Assembly (NCBI GenBank): GCA_938008555.1
Contig: CALLKE010000244.1
Span: 1-43,225, forward strand
Direction of reading: 5' to 3'
From: an uncultured Pedobacter sp.
Lineage (GTDB): Bacteria > Bacteroidota > Bacteroidia > Sphingobacteriales > Sphingobacteriaceae
DNA: 43,225 nucleotides
The notes beneath the pieces were generated by a model. The model did not search any database. It was not told the origin of the DNA and saw nothing but the letters and a program-made list of their open reading frames with translations. How positions within the stretch are numbered: position 1 is the first letter of the stretch; each line of letters begins with the position of its first letter. The translations under genes were made by a program, and so were the position numbers. Of the stretch, positions 25,116 to 32,684 are shown piece after piece.

Positions 25116-25371
25116 AATCCTCCGATATATTACGAATGAATTGTTCAACTCGTTCATCACTAACATAGAAATTATCTGTATGCAGGATTAACAAATTTCG
25201 CCGTAATGCCTCTTTGCGAATAGATACACCGAAGTCTATCTTCATCACATTCCTGAAGCCACGCCATAGACGTTTACGACATAGTGGTTTGTCTGTAAAC
25301 ACAGACATGCGGAATAAGGTGTTATCTCCTTCCGCATTTATAATTGGAAATACGAATACGTACTTATGCAC
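25003..25371 (-). CDS. Hypothetical protein with acidic tail (122 aa)
   Basis: A GTG start follows AGAGG with 7 bases of spacing. The first 75 residues look folded (MHKYVFVFPIINAEG, then basic KPLCRKRLWRGFRNV). The last 45 are Thr/Glu/Asn/Ser-rich and probably disordered (DTPENISDTFNQS). The disordered part is what overlaps the start of the endonuclease VII gene, as expected if one reading frame is constrained by the other. No family is recognised. Confidence 0.72.
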   Translation of the reverse strand: MHKYVFVFPIINAEGDNTLFRMSVFTDKPLCRKRLWRGFRNVMKIDFGVSIRKEALRRNLLILHTDNFYVSDERVEQFIRNISEDYDTPENISDTFNQSTDTEETKEPLHSVPEGSNTTETC

Positions 25372-25555
25372 TTGCCACCTCTAATGATTTAATGTGGGCC
25401 TGTCTCTCTGCAGTGTAAGCAGCATCTTTAATCTCTCGTGCAAGTTTAGGATCGAACGATTCAATCTCAGATGCAAATGTACGCATAGCAACTCGTGCAG
25501 CTTTACACCACAGCGAATCACCTTTGTACTTCATAGTAAAATATCTACTGTCCAT
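25364..25555 (-). CDS. Hypothetical protein (63 aa)
   Basis: GGAAGA precedes the ATG. It is a mostly helical, charged protein, MDSRYFTMKYKGDSLWCKAA at the N-terminus and AERQAHIKSLEVASA at the end. It overlaps the genes on both sides by 8-11 bases, so the five genes from the exonuclease to endonuclease VII form a coupled run. No family is recognised. Confidence 0.72.
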   Translation of the reverse strand: MDSRYFTMKYKGDSLWCKAARVAMRTFASEIESFDPKLAREIKDAAYTAERQAHIKSLEVASA

Positions 25556-25814
25556 TCTTCCATCCTAATGCTATTAATTCATTCACTATATCTATTGCTT
25601 GTTCTTTAGGTACACTATCACAAACAAATATATTTAGGGCCCCAAATCTCCTGTAGCACTCTGTATGCTGCTCTAATATAATTGGATCACAAGGATCATA
25701 TATACCAATAGACCTAATCCTTCGTGCAACCTCAACACACAGTTGTGTATCCGTATCTTTAAGATTTATGCGTTGATTATGTTTACAACCACCAATAAGT
25801 ATTACCTGTACCAT
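25545..25814 (-). CDS. Hypothetical protein (89 aa)
   Basis: AAGGAG precedes the ATG, which overlaps the exonuclease stop by one base. The sequence starts MVQVILIGGCKHNQRINLKD and has alternating strand and helix, with NIFVCDSVPKEQAIDIVNEL near the end. The small alpha/beta pattern could suit a nucleotide or protein-binding fold, but no motif settles it. It lies between replication nuclease genes. Confidence 0.75.
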   Translation of the reverse strand: MVQVILIGGCKHNQRINLKDTDTQLCVEVARRIRSIGIYDPCDPIILEQHTECYRRFGALNIFVCDSVPKEQAIDIVNELIALGWKNGQ

Positions 25815-26758
25815 TATATCTCCTTAATCCATTTAAGTGCATCACGAATATCATTTGTTCTACGCATCCACAATAAGATTGCTTCAGATGTAAACAACTG
25901 TGTCCATGTGTATTCTTTGCCTGTATTCCAGTGTACGATCTTCTCGTTCTCACCGTACAGCTTGTACAGTGATTTAACAAGCTCTAATGCAGAGGCATCT
26001 GACTTAATATCCTTAAGCAACTCATACGTTACGACAGGGCCACAGGAACGAGCAGCACCCGCTTTGGTTAAGTAATCTGGGTGATACAGTTTAGGTAATC
26101 CAGCAATGTTATCTGCTGCATCTCCCATAAGCATCTGCGCCCAGAAGTAAGCAGTACCTCTGCCTATAATCTTTTTGGTTTTTGCTTTGTTATCTTTAAC
26201 AAGCAATTCAATATGACCGAATGATCCTTCGTATTTAGTATCAGTAATAATGCCTGTGCGTGGATTAAGATTCAATCCTTGTACCATCCATAGGTCTTTA
26301 TCTTCAGAGGCAATAATAGATTTATCCCAATTACCCTCTGCAATAGCTTTGTTCTGAGCTATACTCATACCATCATCAGCTTCCATATCTTTGTACATTG
26401 TGGCTTGAAGTTCTTCAGCCATATAATGTTTAATAGCATGGAGTAAAGGTGGACGTACTTTGTCTTCTCGGTTAGCTTGGTACTCTTTAGTAATAGCGTA
26501 AGTGTAACGCTGTCCTTTATTACTTTCAGGATCGGTTAAGTGCAGATGATAATCTGTAGCACCAGCAGACTCCATAATCTTTTCTATTACAGAATAAGTG
26601 TTATCCTTCATCTCATCGAACTCTACATCATCGTACGCAGAGATTTGATAAGCGATAAAGTCAGCATCAATATGGACTACTCTCCCGTCAACGCTGTCGG
26701 GCAGATCAAGGTCGAGGTAGTCGTCTTCGGTAATTCCGAATTGTTTAAGAATGTCCAT
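25814..26758 (-). CDS. 5'-3' exonuclease (T7 gp6-like, 314 aa)
   Basis: The FEN/T7 gp6 metal sites are visible: HIDADF with Asp31/Asp33, EADD at 126-129, ASEDKD at 150-155, and MGDAADNIAGLP with Asp213/Asp216. The enzyme removes RNA primers and degrades host DNA into nucleotides for phage synthesis. Length is close to T7 gp6 (300). AGGAG precedes the ATG. The start lies 82 bases inside the nucleotidyltransferase gene, in another frame. Confidence 0.94.
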   Translation of the reverse strand: MDILKQFGITEDDYLDLDLPDSVDGRVVHIDADFIAYQISAYDDVEFDEMKDNTYSVIEKIMESAGATDYHLHLTDPESNKGQRYTYAITKEYQANREDKVRPPLLHAIKHYMAEELQATMYKDMEADDGMSIAQNKAIAEGNWDKSIIASEDKDLWMVQGLNLNPRTGIITDTKYEGSFGHIELLVKDNKAKTKKIIGRGTAYFWAQMLMGDAADNIAGLPKLYHPDYLTKAGAARSCGPVVTYELLKDIKSDASALELVKSLYKLYGENEKIVHWNTGKEYTWTQLFTSEAILLWMRRTNDIRDALKWIKEI

Positions 26759-27327
26759 GTATACTCCTGAAATTTGTTAGATAGTTTCTCAATACGTTTC
26801 TGAGTACGCTCTGCATTGCAGTCCACGTTATCTCTTACCTGACGTATGTTCTTAGTATTCATCGTATCAATGAACCCGTTGCTCTTGTACAATGTATGAC
26901 CATCGTATTCAACCATGTTAATGGTGAAGTCGAATGTGTCTGATACATTCTTTGTACCAACAGCATCTTCATTCATATAGATAATATCAATCGTAGGAAT
27001 TTCAGTCGTAGCAGGAATACCCACAACGTGTAGAACTTCTTTACGCAACTTGAAATCATCGTACGTAGATGATCCTTTAGGATGTACAGATGGGGATGCC
27101 AAGCAATCAAGCAAGGAATTACATCCGTTAAGTTCATCAGCCAAGGCTTGTGCAAGGTCGATTGATTCTTTGTACGGAAAGTCTTCGGGAACGACAACGA
27201 ACAAGTCGATGTCTTTTGATTCTTTTCCGTACAGTAAGTCACGCAAGCAACCACCTGCTACAACTGCACGAAGACCAGATATAGAATTGAACTTGTGAAT
27301 AATCGTTTGTAGTTCGTGTAAAAACAT
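26677..27327 (-). CDS. Nucleotidyltransferase, poly(A)/tRNA-NTase head-domain type (216 aa)
   Basis: The catalytic signature is at the N-terminus: VVAGGCLRDLLYG (residues 22-34), then KDIDLFV with Asp39/Asp41, the GG-x-x-RD...DxD pattern of class II nucleotidyltransferases. A third acidic strand, IPTIDIIYM, lies near residue 110. The protein is only the catalytic domain, without the RNA-binding body of CCA-adding enzymes. The phage tRNAs already encode CCA, so another substrate is likely. AGGAG precedes the ATG. The last 82 bases overlap the exonuclease gene. Confidence 0.82.
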   Translation of the reverse strand: MFLHELQTIIHKFNSISGLRAVVAGGCLRDLLYGKESKDIDLFVVVPEDFPYKESIDLAQALADELNGCNSLLDCLASPSVHPKGSSTYDDFKLRKEVLHVVGIPATTEIPTIDIIYMNEDAVGTKNVSDTFDFTINMVEYDGHTLYKSNGFIDTMNTKNIRQVRDNVDCNAERTQKRIEKLSNKFQEYTWTFLNNSELPKTTTSTLICPTALTGE

Positions 27328-27348
27328 GTTATCTCCTATAGAAAGAAG

Positions 27349-27366
27349 GGAGGGCCGAAGCCCTCC
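27349..27366 (-). terminator. Hairpin with UUCG loop, probable terminator or processing site
   Basis: On the minus strand GGAGGGC TTCG GCCCTCC forms a perfect 7-bp G+C-rich stem with the very stable UUCG tetraloop, followed by CTTCTTTCT. It sits directly after the acidic-tailed protein's stop and before the nucleotidyltransferase ribosome site. The imperfect U-tract suggests partial termination or a decay barrier, lowering downstream relative to upstream expression. Confidence 0.7.
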
Positions 27367-27369
27367 TAT

Positions 27370-28530
27370 CTATTTCAATCCAATATCTTTAGCAAGTGAT
27401 GCAGCACGTTTCCGAGCTACGGGTTTAGAAGTGGATGTCGTCTTCGTCAACACAGGTTTGGCAATAGATGCGACTGGTGCTTTCACCTTCACAGAAGGAC
27501 GAGCCGCAGTCTTTGCAACGGACTTTTTTGGAGGTGTATCTTCAACCTCTTCTTCCTCGATCTCTTCTTCTTCTTCTTCTTCTTCTTCTACCTCTTCCTC
27601 ATCTTCGACTTCTTCCTCTTCATCGGAATCATCTTCAAGGAAGTCACCATCGTCAAGCACATCCTCATCAATTTCTTCTTCATCCTCCTCGACTACATCA
27701 TCGTCTTCATCTTCGATGTAATCATCAGCGTCAGAGATACTATCTTCGAGATCACCAAGCAGGCCAGCACCATCAAGAATATCTGCAAGAGCAGAACCAC
27801 TGAAGTTATTTGCTTTCAGAATGAATTCCTGAATCCAGTTCTTGCTTTTCGTAACACCGTCTTTTTCACGGGTACCATCAATGAACAATGAATCCCATTG
27901 GGTTACAGTTGGGTGATCCCACAAGAGCATACGGAATGTAGCAGTTGCTTCTGGCACTTCTACAGTCTCTAGCTTTTTAGTTTTCTTATCTTTGTAAGTA
28001 ACGCTGCTAATGTGGTCTGCTTTAAGATTAATGTAAATCTTAGATGGGTCTTTTTTGCCGGGTGTATGTACGATCTTAAGCACGATTGGTTTATCAATAA
28101 ATGCAACCAACTGTTTAGCTTTACTCAGTTCAGGCACAGCACTCTTGAATCTTTTAAGGAATTTAATGTAGCTGCTCTTAGAGCCATTACCTTTAGTGAT
28201 TGTAACTGATTGTGTCGGGTAACGAATAGATTTAACACCATCATCGTCACGTTCATAAGCCAATTCAGGATCGAGCAACTCAAATGTGAGACGAATTTGT
28301 GGTTTAGGTTTAGATGCCTTACCTTCAAAGTAAGTTACTTGATTACCAAGTTCAATGTATTCAACAAGCCTTGCACCATATTCACCCTCATCAGGAACAG
28401 AGTACGAGAACTCGCTCTCAATAGATTCATCTGCGAGATCGTCAATGATCTCATCCAATTCCTGCAGTACTGCTGCTTTTGCTGCTGCTTTCTTCGGTGC
28501 AGTCTTTTTAGTAATAGTTTGTTTAGCCAT
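27370..28530 (-). CDS. Putative ssDNA-binding protein with acidic then basic tail (386 aa)
   Basis: Residues 40-250 look like a folded, beta-rich domain (FSYSVPDEGEYGARLVEYIE, then PQIRLTFELLDPE). Residues about 259-331 are almost pure Asp/Glu, and 332-386 are Lys/Pro/Ala-rich and basic. The N-terminal 20 residues are also basic. Place next to DNA polymerase and an acidic tail suggest a functional counterpart of T7 gp2.5, whose acidic C-terminus contacts replication proteins. I do not recognise the fold from sequence, so this is inference. The basic extension after the acidic run is unusual. AGGAG precedes the ATG. Confidence 0.6.
   Translation of the reverse strand: MAKQTITKKTAPKKAAAKAAVLQELDEIIDDLADESIESEFSYSVPDEGEYGARLVEYIELGNQVTYFEGKASKPKPQIRLTFELLDPELAYERDDDGVKSIRYPTQSVTITKGNGSKSSYIKFLKRFKSAVPELSKAKQLVAFIDKPIVLKIVHTPGKKDPSKIYINLKADHISSVTYKDKKTKKLETVEVPEATATFRMLLWDHPTVTQWDSLFIDGTREKDGVTKSKNWIQEFILKANNFSGSALADILDGAGLLGDLEDSISDADDYIEDEDDDVVEEDEEEIDEDVLDDGDFLEDDSDEEEEVEDEEEVEEEEEEEEEIEEEEVEDTPPKKSVAKTAARPSVKVKAPVASIAKPVLTKTTSTSKPVARKRAASLAKDIGLK
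27564..27589. repeat. CTT/GAA trinucleotide tract, about 8.7 copies
   Basis: A perfect CTT run on the plus strand encodes a Glu run on the minus strand inside the acidic tail of the 386-residue protein. Imperfect CTT/CTC/CAT triplets extend it on both sides. Such tracts change length by slippage without breaking the frame. Confidence 0.92.
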
Positions 28531-28538
28531 GCTTACTC

Positions 28539-30851
28539 CTATAAATGTAGCACTTGTTTATCATATAAGTTTAATCCTGTCTCTACTTCAACAGGGAATG
28601 GTACAGTTACTTTCATACCATGTAGTTCTTTTAAGTAATCGGGTATGCCTTCCATAACACGCTTCATATCTGCACCTACTTGCATCTCAATATCTTTTGA
28701 GCAGTCAGTCCATACAGAGTCATGCACAGTGTTACAGAGTAATGCCTTGCCTTTGTAGTTATCATTAGCAACGAACATTCTCCATAGTCTGCCTAATGCA
28801 ATCTGCACTACGTATCCACCAGTACCTTGAATAGGATAGTTCTTCATCTCGGTAGGTTTAAACGAGTCGCTTATGCCTTTGCGTTTCTGGAATGCAAGAG
28901 CTTCGTAGCTTCTGAATATATAACGTGTACCATCAGGTGTAGTGTACGTACCCTTACGGAAAATTTTCCCCGTAATGTCCTTGAAAGGACGAGATGTACG
29001 GTCAACCTCTTTGGCAACCGCCTCGTTAAACTTTTCTACGCTTGGATACAGTTTGTTCTCCGCATCAGCCAGTGCCTGTACCTCTTCGATTGGCATACCT
29101 GTATAAGTAGCAATCTTGTTATTACCTGCACCGTATGCCCTCTGGAATGAGAACACTTTAGCGTTTGTCCTGTATCCTTTCCACTCTTTGTACTGTGGAA
29201 AGTTTTCGTTCTTGCATCTATAAAGTGCTTCTTCGTACGTTGTCTTCTTCCATGCAGCAACACGCTTACAGTGGAAGTCCACAGCATTACGAACGTCTTC
29301 ACACATTTGTTTATCACCTGTAAGCATAGCCTGAATGATAACTTCCAACTGGCTATAGTCGGACTCCATCATCACACCATTCTTATAACGGGAGATAAAC
29401 ATTTTCTTTACCTCGGACTTATCAGCCCTTGGAATGTTTTGTAAGTTAGGATCGGATGATGATAACCTGCTTGTTACTGTGCTGGTATGATTAAGACTGT
29501 GGTGAATGATATGTGTCTCAGGCATGACACAAGTAAGCATTCCCATCGGGCCTTTCTTATCATCATAAGTGATGTAATATGTACCGAGGTCTTTCTCTAA
29601 AGCTGCTTTACGGGCAAAGTCTTTAAGGAAAGGAATGTTAAGGTATCCAAGTTCTTCTACTGTGTCTGCATCAACAGAATACACAGGCTTGCCTCGTGCA
29701 TCTGTATTCTTTGTAGCCCACATTGGATTAGGTTTAGTGTACCCTTTGAAGTCGTATATGAAATCTTTGTAAATCATCCATACTTCACGAGGAACTTTAA
29801 CCTTCTTGAATTTAGGTGCGCCTTTGTTCTTACCTGAAGTGTACACATCTTGCTTTTCGGTAACGAAGTAATCATCCATTTTATGCCAAACATATAACTT
29901 CTCTGTTTCATCCCATTGTATCCAACTATTCTTAGTAGGGTCAACAGGCTCACCACTAAACATAGGCCAGTCAACTTTATCGTATTTATACACGATATTG
30001 CCAGCATTGTCCTTCTTAGGTACTTTCTTCCTGTATTCAACAGAGCCACCAAATATCAAAGCAGAGATATGATTACGACTTCCCCAGTTGAACTCTAACT
30101 CCTCTGGTATATCCTTTGGAATGTATTCGTTCAATCGTGGAACAAGTTCATCTAACTCATCCTCTAACTTAGTAGCAATCTCTATACCAGCATCAACATC
30201 AATCTTAAGACCGTTGTACTCCATCTCAGTGGTACACAGTAAACCATCCATACGAGCAAGGATCATGTTAGTCATACCGAGTTTCTCGGCTTTAACAATC
30301 TGCCCTAAATAGATTTTCTCTGTGTTGCCAATATCACCGGAGTTTCGTCTCTCTTCTTTTGTACCCACAAGGTAGTCGATGAGGAGGTCTTTATCAATTT
30401 CAGATGTAAGATACCCTGCTTCCCAGAGTGCTTTGACTTCATCGAGCTTTCTTCGTCCACCATATTTCTCCGCAATATCATCCATAGCATTCATGTGGTA
30501 CTTCTGTTGTTGTCCATTCAACAAGTACTCAGCGTACTGTGTATCCCAGACTAAGCCACCACGCTTAAAGAACTGACGTAATGATTCTGATCCCCATTCA
30601 TACAGTAAGTCGTACTTAATGTTATGCCCCACCAGTATGTTTACATGAGCAGGAATCGTTATGCTGTTCTTCTCGGTTCGATTAGTGAAGTACTCGAACG
30701 AACACTTCGCATCACCTTTTACTTTCCATCCCCTAGCTACAATAAAATTCTCTTTGACAAACGGATTACCTAATCGCCGATACAGCTTGTGGTTCTCCGT
30801 CTCTTCGTCAAAGACCATGTAATCTAATTCACTGATGGAATCTCTAACCAT
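28539..30851 (-). CDS. DNA polymerase, family A with 3'-5' exonuclease (T7 gp5-like, 770 aa)
   Basis: Polymerase motif A is DYSQLEVI (Asp498), motif B RTNAKVFSFQRAYG (about 561-574) and motif C VHDSVW (His710, Asp711). An exonuclease domain precedes them, with VFDEETE (Asp15/Glu17) and GHNIKYDLL (Asp81), so proofreading should be active. It is about 65 residues longer than T7 gp5, with extra sequence around 265-390 in the thumb region. It copies the genome together with the separate primase and helicase. The start lies 28 bases inside the upstream gene. Confidence 0.96.
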   Translation of the reverse strand: MVRDSISELDYMVFDEETENHKLYRRLGNPFVKENFIVARGWKVKGDAKCSFEYFTNRTEKNSITIPAHVNILVGHNIKYDLLYEWGSESLRQFFKRGGLVWDTQYAEYLLNGQQQKYHMNAMDDIAEKYGGRRKLDEVKALWEAGYLTSEIDKDLLIDYLVGTKEERRNSGDIGNTEKIYLGQIVKAEKLGMTNMILARMDGLLCTTEMEYNGLKIDVDAGIEIATKLEDELDELVPRLNEYIPKDIPEELEFNWGSRNHISALIFGGSVEYRKKVPKKDNAGNIVYKYDKVDWPMFSGEPVDPTKNSWIQWDETEKLYVWHKMDDYFVTEKQDVYTSGKNKGAPKFKKVKVPREVWMIYKDFIYDFKGYTKPNPMWATKNTDARGKPVYSVDADTVEELGYLNIPFLKDFARKAALEKDLGTYYITYDDKKGPMGMLTCVMPETHIIHHSLNHTSTVTSRLSSSDPNLQNIPRADKSEVKKMFISRYKNGVMMESDYSQLEVIIQAMLTGDKQMCEDVRNAVDFHCKRVAAWKKTTYEEALYRCKNENFPQYKEWKGYRTNAKVFSFQRAYGAGNNKIATYTGMPIEEVQALADAENKLYPSVEKFNEAVAKEVDRTSRPFKDITGKIFRKGTYTTPDGTRYIFRSYEALAFQKRKGISDSFKPTEMKNYPIQGTGGYVVQIALGRLWRMFVANDNYKGKALLCNTVHDSVWTDCSKDIEMQVGADMKRVMEGIPDYLKELHGMKVTVPFPVEVETGLNLYDKQVLHL

Positions 30852-31105
30852 TTTACTACTTGCTCCTCTATAGGTTTCTGTGTACTATAAAATTCCCAGT
30901 ACCCACCATCCTGCGAGCTTCCATTGTATCTTTTAGGTAAGTACCGTGTAACGATGAACTGATTACATTTACTGACAGTCAAGCAATAAATAAACCTGTT
31001 CTCAATTACTTCTTGTATCTTACCTTTCTTGTCTTTCCGCTTTACTTTAACCCGCTTGCTGCGGGGCATGTTCTCGGAATCTGTTCTCCACTCTGCACTA
31101 GACAT
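30824..31105 (-). CDS. Hypothetical basic protein (93 aa)
   Basis: From the ATG at 31105, 11 bases after GGAG and overlapping the previous stop by 8, the product has a very basic middle (PRSKRVKVKRKDKKGK) and a C-terminal half with aromatic residues (YWEFYSTQKPIEEQ). An ATG at 31129 is possible. The basic patch suggests nucleic-acid contact. It lies directly before and overlaps DNA polymerase, so a replication role is plausible but not shown. Confidence 0.7.
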   Translation of the reverse strand: MSSAEWRTDSENMPRSKRVKVKRKDKKGKIQEVIENRFIYCLTVSKCNQFIVTRYLPKRYNGSSQDGGYWEFYSTQKPIEEQVVKWLEIPSVN

Positions 31106-31415
31106 CTGGCGTGTGTCTCCACGCATCATACATCTTGTTGAGTTGTTTAATTACATTCGGAATATCCTGATAAGTAATAACCAATCGGCTTTGTACATCA
31201 GGGTCTGTTCCGAAGTCATAAATAGTATCATTCACAACCCGAACACCGAACTCATCGTACGAGAACTTATAAAGGTATCCGTCAAAGCTATCAGGCAGAG
31301 TTGCAATATAGCTAGTCTTTGTCTGGACGGAATCTTTGGAAGGTGGGTTCGCGGAGTCCTTTGTACGTTTTATCAGGCTTGTGAAGAATTTCAATAGTTT
31401 TGTTAAGGTATTCAT
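31098..31415 (-). CDS. Hypothetical protein overlapping the ligase end (105 aa)
   Basis: The ATG at 31415 follows GGGAG by 7 bases, a strong ribosome site, even though it lies 104 bases inside the ligase gene in another frame. A basic helical N-terminus (MNTLTKLLKFFTSLIKRTKD) is followed by a folded-looking part with DSFDGYLYKFSYDEFGVRVV. Longer in-frame starts upstream have no ribosome site. No family is recognised. Confidence 0.72.
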   Translation of the reverse strand: MNTLTKLLKFFTSLIKRTKDSANPPSKDSVQTKTSYIATLPDSFDGYLYKFSYDEFGVRVVNDTIYDFGTDPDVQSRLVITYQDIPNVIKQLNKMYDAWRHTPDV

Positions 31416-32166
31416 CTTGGTTCTCCCATATTTGTTTACGTTCAGCGTGTTTAAGTTTACCTGCACCCACGCTGCATAGGTAGCCATTGTAAAGTACTTC
31501 AAAGCTACCAACCATCCCTGTAGGATCACCGTCTTTGGTGAAAGCCTCAGATATATCTATGATTGGTAGGTCAACTGTGTCAGCATGTTTCCAGCGCATC
31601 AATCCCCATGATCTCTTGCCCGCCTCAAAGAGGTGATTAGGAGAGCGTACAATGATGCCTTCTGCTTTAGGCTGGGTACGTACCTCTTCGATACGAGACA
31701 GCACTCCTTGCTTATCTAAAGGCAAACCAGAGGCATTTAATACACCGAGGTTCGTAGTGTACACTGAGTGGATACGGGAATTGTTCCAATCCATAGGATT
31801 ATATTCCAAGAATGGCTTAATGCGCTGTGCATAATCCCACAAAGGTTTATCATTTGTAACCACATCATATACCATCAGGTACAGATCGTTACAGTTATCG
31901 AATGCTCGAACCTTACCACCTATATAAGCAAAGTCTTTATTAGGAATGTATAATTCACCAACAAGATCGGTGTTCTTAGGTAATCCTATTCCCCGTAACT
32001 CTGGAATAAGGTGATCGACAGATTTGATCTTCTCACCTTGACGAGATATTGCACCGTTTAGATTAATCCTAACTGGTACACCATCGAACTTCTCTGAGAC
32101 AAATGACCCATCAACGAATCGTTTCTCATCCCAGTTCTTAGCAAGTAAGATTGTTTCCTTACCCAT
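31312..32166 (-). CDS. ATP-dependent DNA ligase (284 aa)
   Basis: The nucleotidyltransferase motifs are in order: EKFDGVPVR with the adenylated Lys26, VGELYI with Glu71, AEGIIVRSP with Glu169, and LMRWKHAD with Lys193. The enzyme seals nicks between Okazaki fragments. At 284 residues it is shorter than T7 ligase (359), with a small C-terminal OB-type domain at most. It overlaps the upstream 47-residue gene by 8 bases. Confidence 0.93.
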   Translation of the reverse strand: MGKETILLAKNWDEKRFVDGSFVSEKFDGVPVRINLNGAISRQGEKIKSVDHLIPELRGIGLPKNTDLVGELYIPNKDFAYIGGKVRAFDNCNDLYLMVYDVVTNDKPLWDYAQRIKPFLEYNPMDWNNSRIHSVYTTNLGVLNASGLPLDKQGVLSRIEEVRTQPKAEGIIVRSPNHLFEAGKRSWGLMRWKHADTVDLPIIDISEAFTKDGDPTGMVGSFEVLYNGYLCSVGAGKLKHAERKQIWENQDEYLNKTIEILHKPDKTYKGLREPTFQRFRPDKD

Positions 32167-32302
32167 CTATAGGGCTCCCGAGATAGAAGTATTGCCACTG
32201 TCCAGTACTGTTTGTTGTAGCACGGTATAAGTAATAATCGTCAATACAGATAATTAGTCCATTTTGAAATGGTACAATATGTGTTATCTTTCCTTTAGGC
32301 AT
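32159..32302 (-). CDS. Small hypothetical protein (47 aa)
   Basis: A 47-codon frame fills the whole gap before the ligase. It starts MPKGKITHIVPFQNGLIICI, continues with aromatic strands (DDYYLYRATT, QWQYFYLG) and ends SPIDG. The ATG overlaps the previous stop by 8 bases and the stop overlaps the ligase start by 8, the spacing seen throughout this genome. AGG lies 8 bases upstream. A small beta-sheet protein is likely; no family is recognised. Confidence 0.72.
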   Translation of the reverse strand: MPKGKITHIVPFQNGLIICIDDYYLYRATTNSTGQWQYFYLGSPIDG

Positions 32303-32495
32303 CGTTGAACCTATAGACTGCTTGGATAATACGCATACCGTGTTTCTCTACACCGCCTACAGGAACATGTCCATAATTCTCACATGTTATATTAACACGC
32401 TCTTCAAGGTCTGTTATGTTATCTGCAGAAATGATTCGGTAATCAGGTTGCGGATTTACTTTCATTAATCGTTCATTTATCATTGTATAATCCAT
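32295..32495 (-). CDS. Hypothetical protein (66 aa)
   Basis: A short soluble protein, MDYTMINERLMKVNPQPDYR at the start and MRIIQAVYRFNDA at the end. An in-frame ATG at 32483 is an alternative start; neither has a strong ribosome site, so translation may depend on the upstream 38-residue gene, which it overlaps. No motif is recognised. Confidence 0.65.
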   Translation of the reverse strand: MDYTMINERLMKVNPQPDYRIISADNITDLEERVNITCENYGHVPVGGVEKHGMRIIQAVYRFNDA

Positions 32496-32596
32496 ACTAC
32501 GTACTGGTGATAAGCAATAAGGTATCCAGTAAAGAAACCGATACCAGCTATTGCTGCTTTCACGTACATATCTAAAAGTTGTTTAATGTATTCCAT
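32480..32596 (-). CDS. Small membrane protein (38 aa)
   Basis: The ATG overlaps the previous stop as TAATG. The product has one long hydrophobic segment, about residues 13-33 (KAAIAGIGFFTGYLIAYH), after an amphipathic start (MEYIKQLLDMYV). It ends inside the start of the 66-residue gene. One-segment peptides of this size in phages are often inner-membrane regulators or lysis accessories. No family is recognised. Confidence 0.65.
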   Translation of the reverse strand: MEYIKQLLDMYVKAAIAGIGFFTGYLIAYHQYVVWIIQ

Positions 32597-32682
32597 TATG
32601 CCATCCCGTCTGGTGGTGTGTTAATCCACATCCATATAATAACACATACTGTGATAATAATCATTGATGGTACAAATGCCAT
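32596..32682 (-). CDS. Small membrane peptide (28 aa)
   Basis: The ATG lies two bases after the stop of the MazZ-like gene with AAAGG 8 bases upstream. The product is nearly all membrane segment (MAFVPSMIIITVCVIIWMWI) with a polar end (NTPPDGMA). It overlaps the 38-residue membrane protein as TAATG, so the two would be made together and could form a complex. Confidence 0.62.
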   Translation of the reverse strand: MAFVPSMIIITVCVIIWMWINTPPDGMA

Positions 32683-32684
32683 AG

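Noticed and set aside
27326..27721. Serine-rich plus-strand frame
   Set aside because: The Ser run is only the reverse reading of the GAA/GAT codons of the acidic tail on the minus strand.
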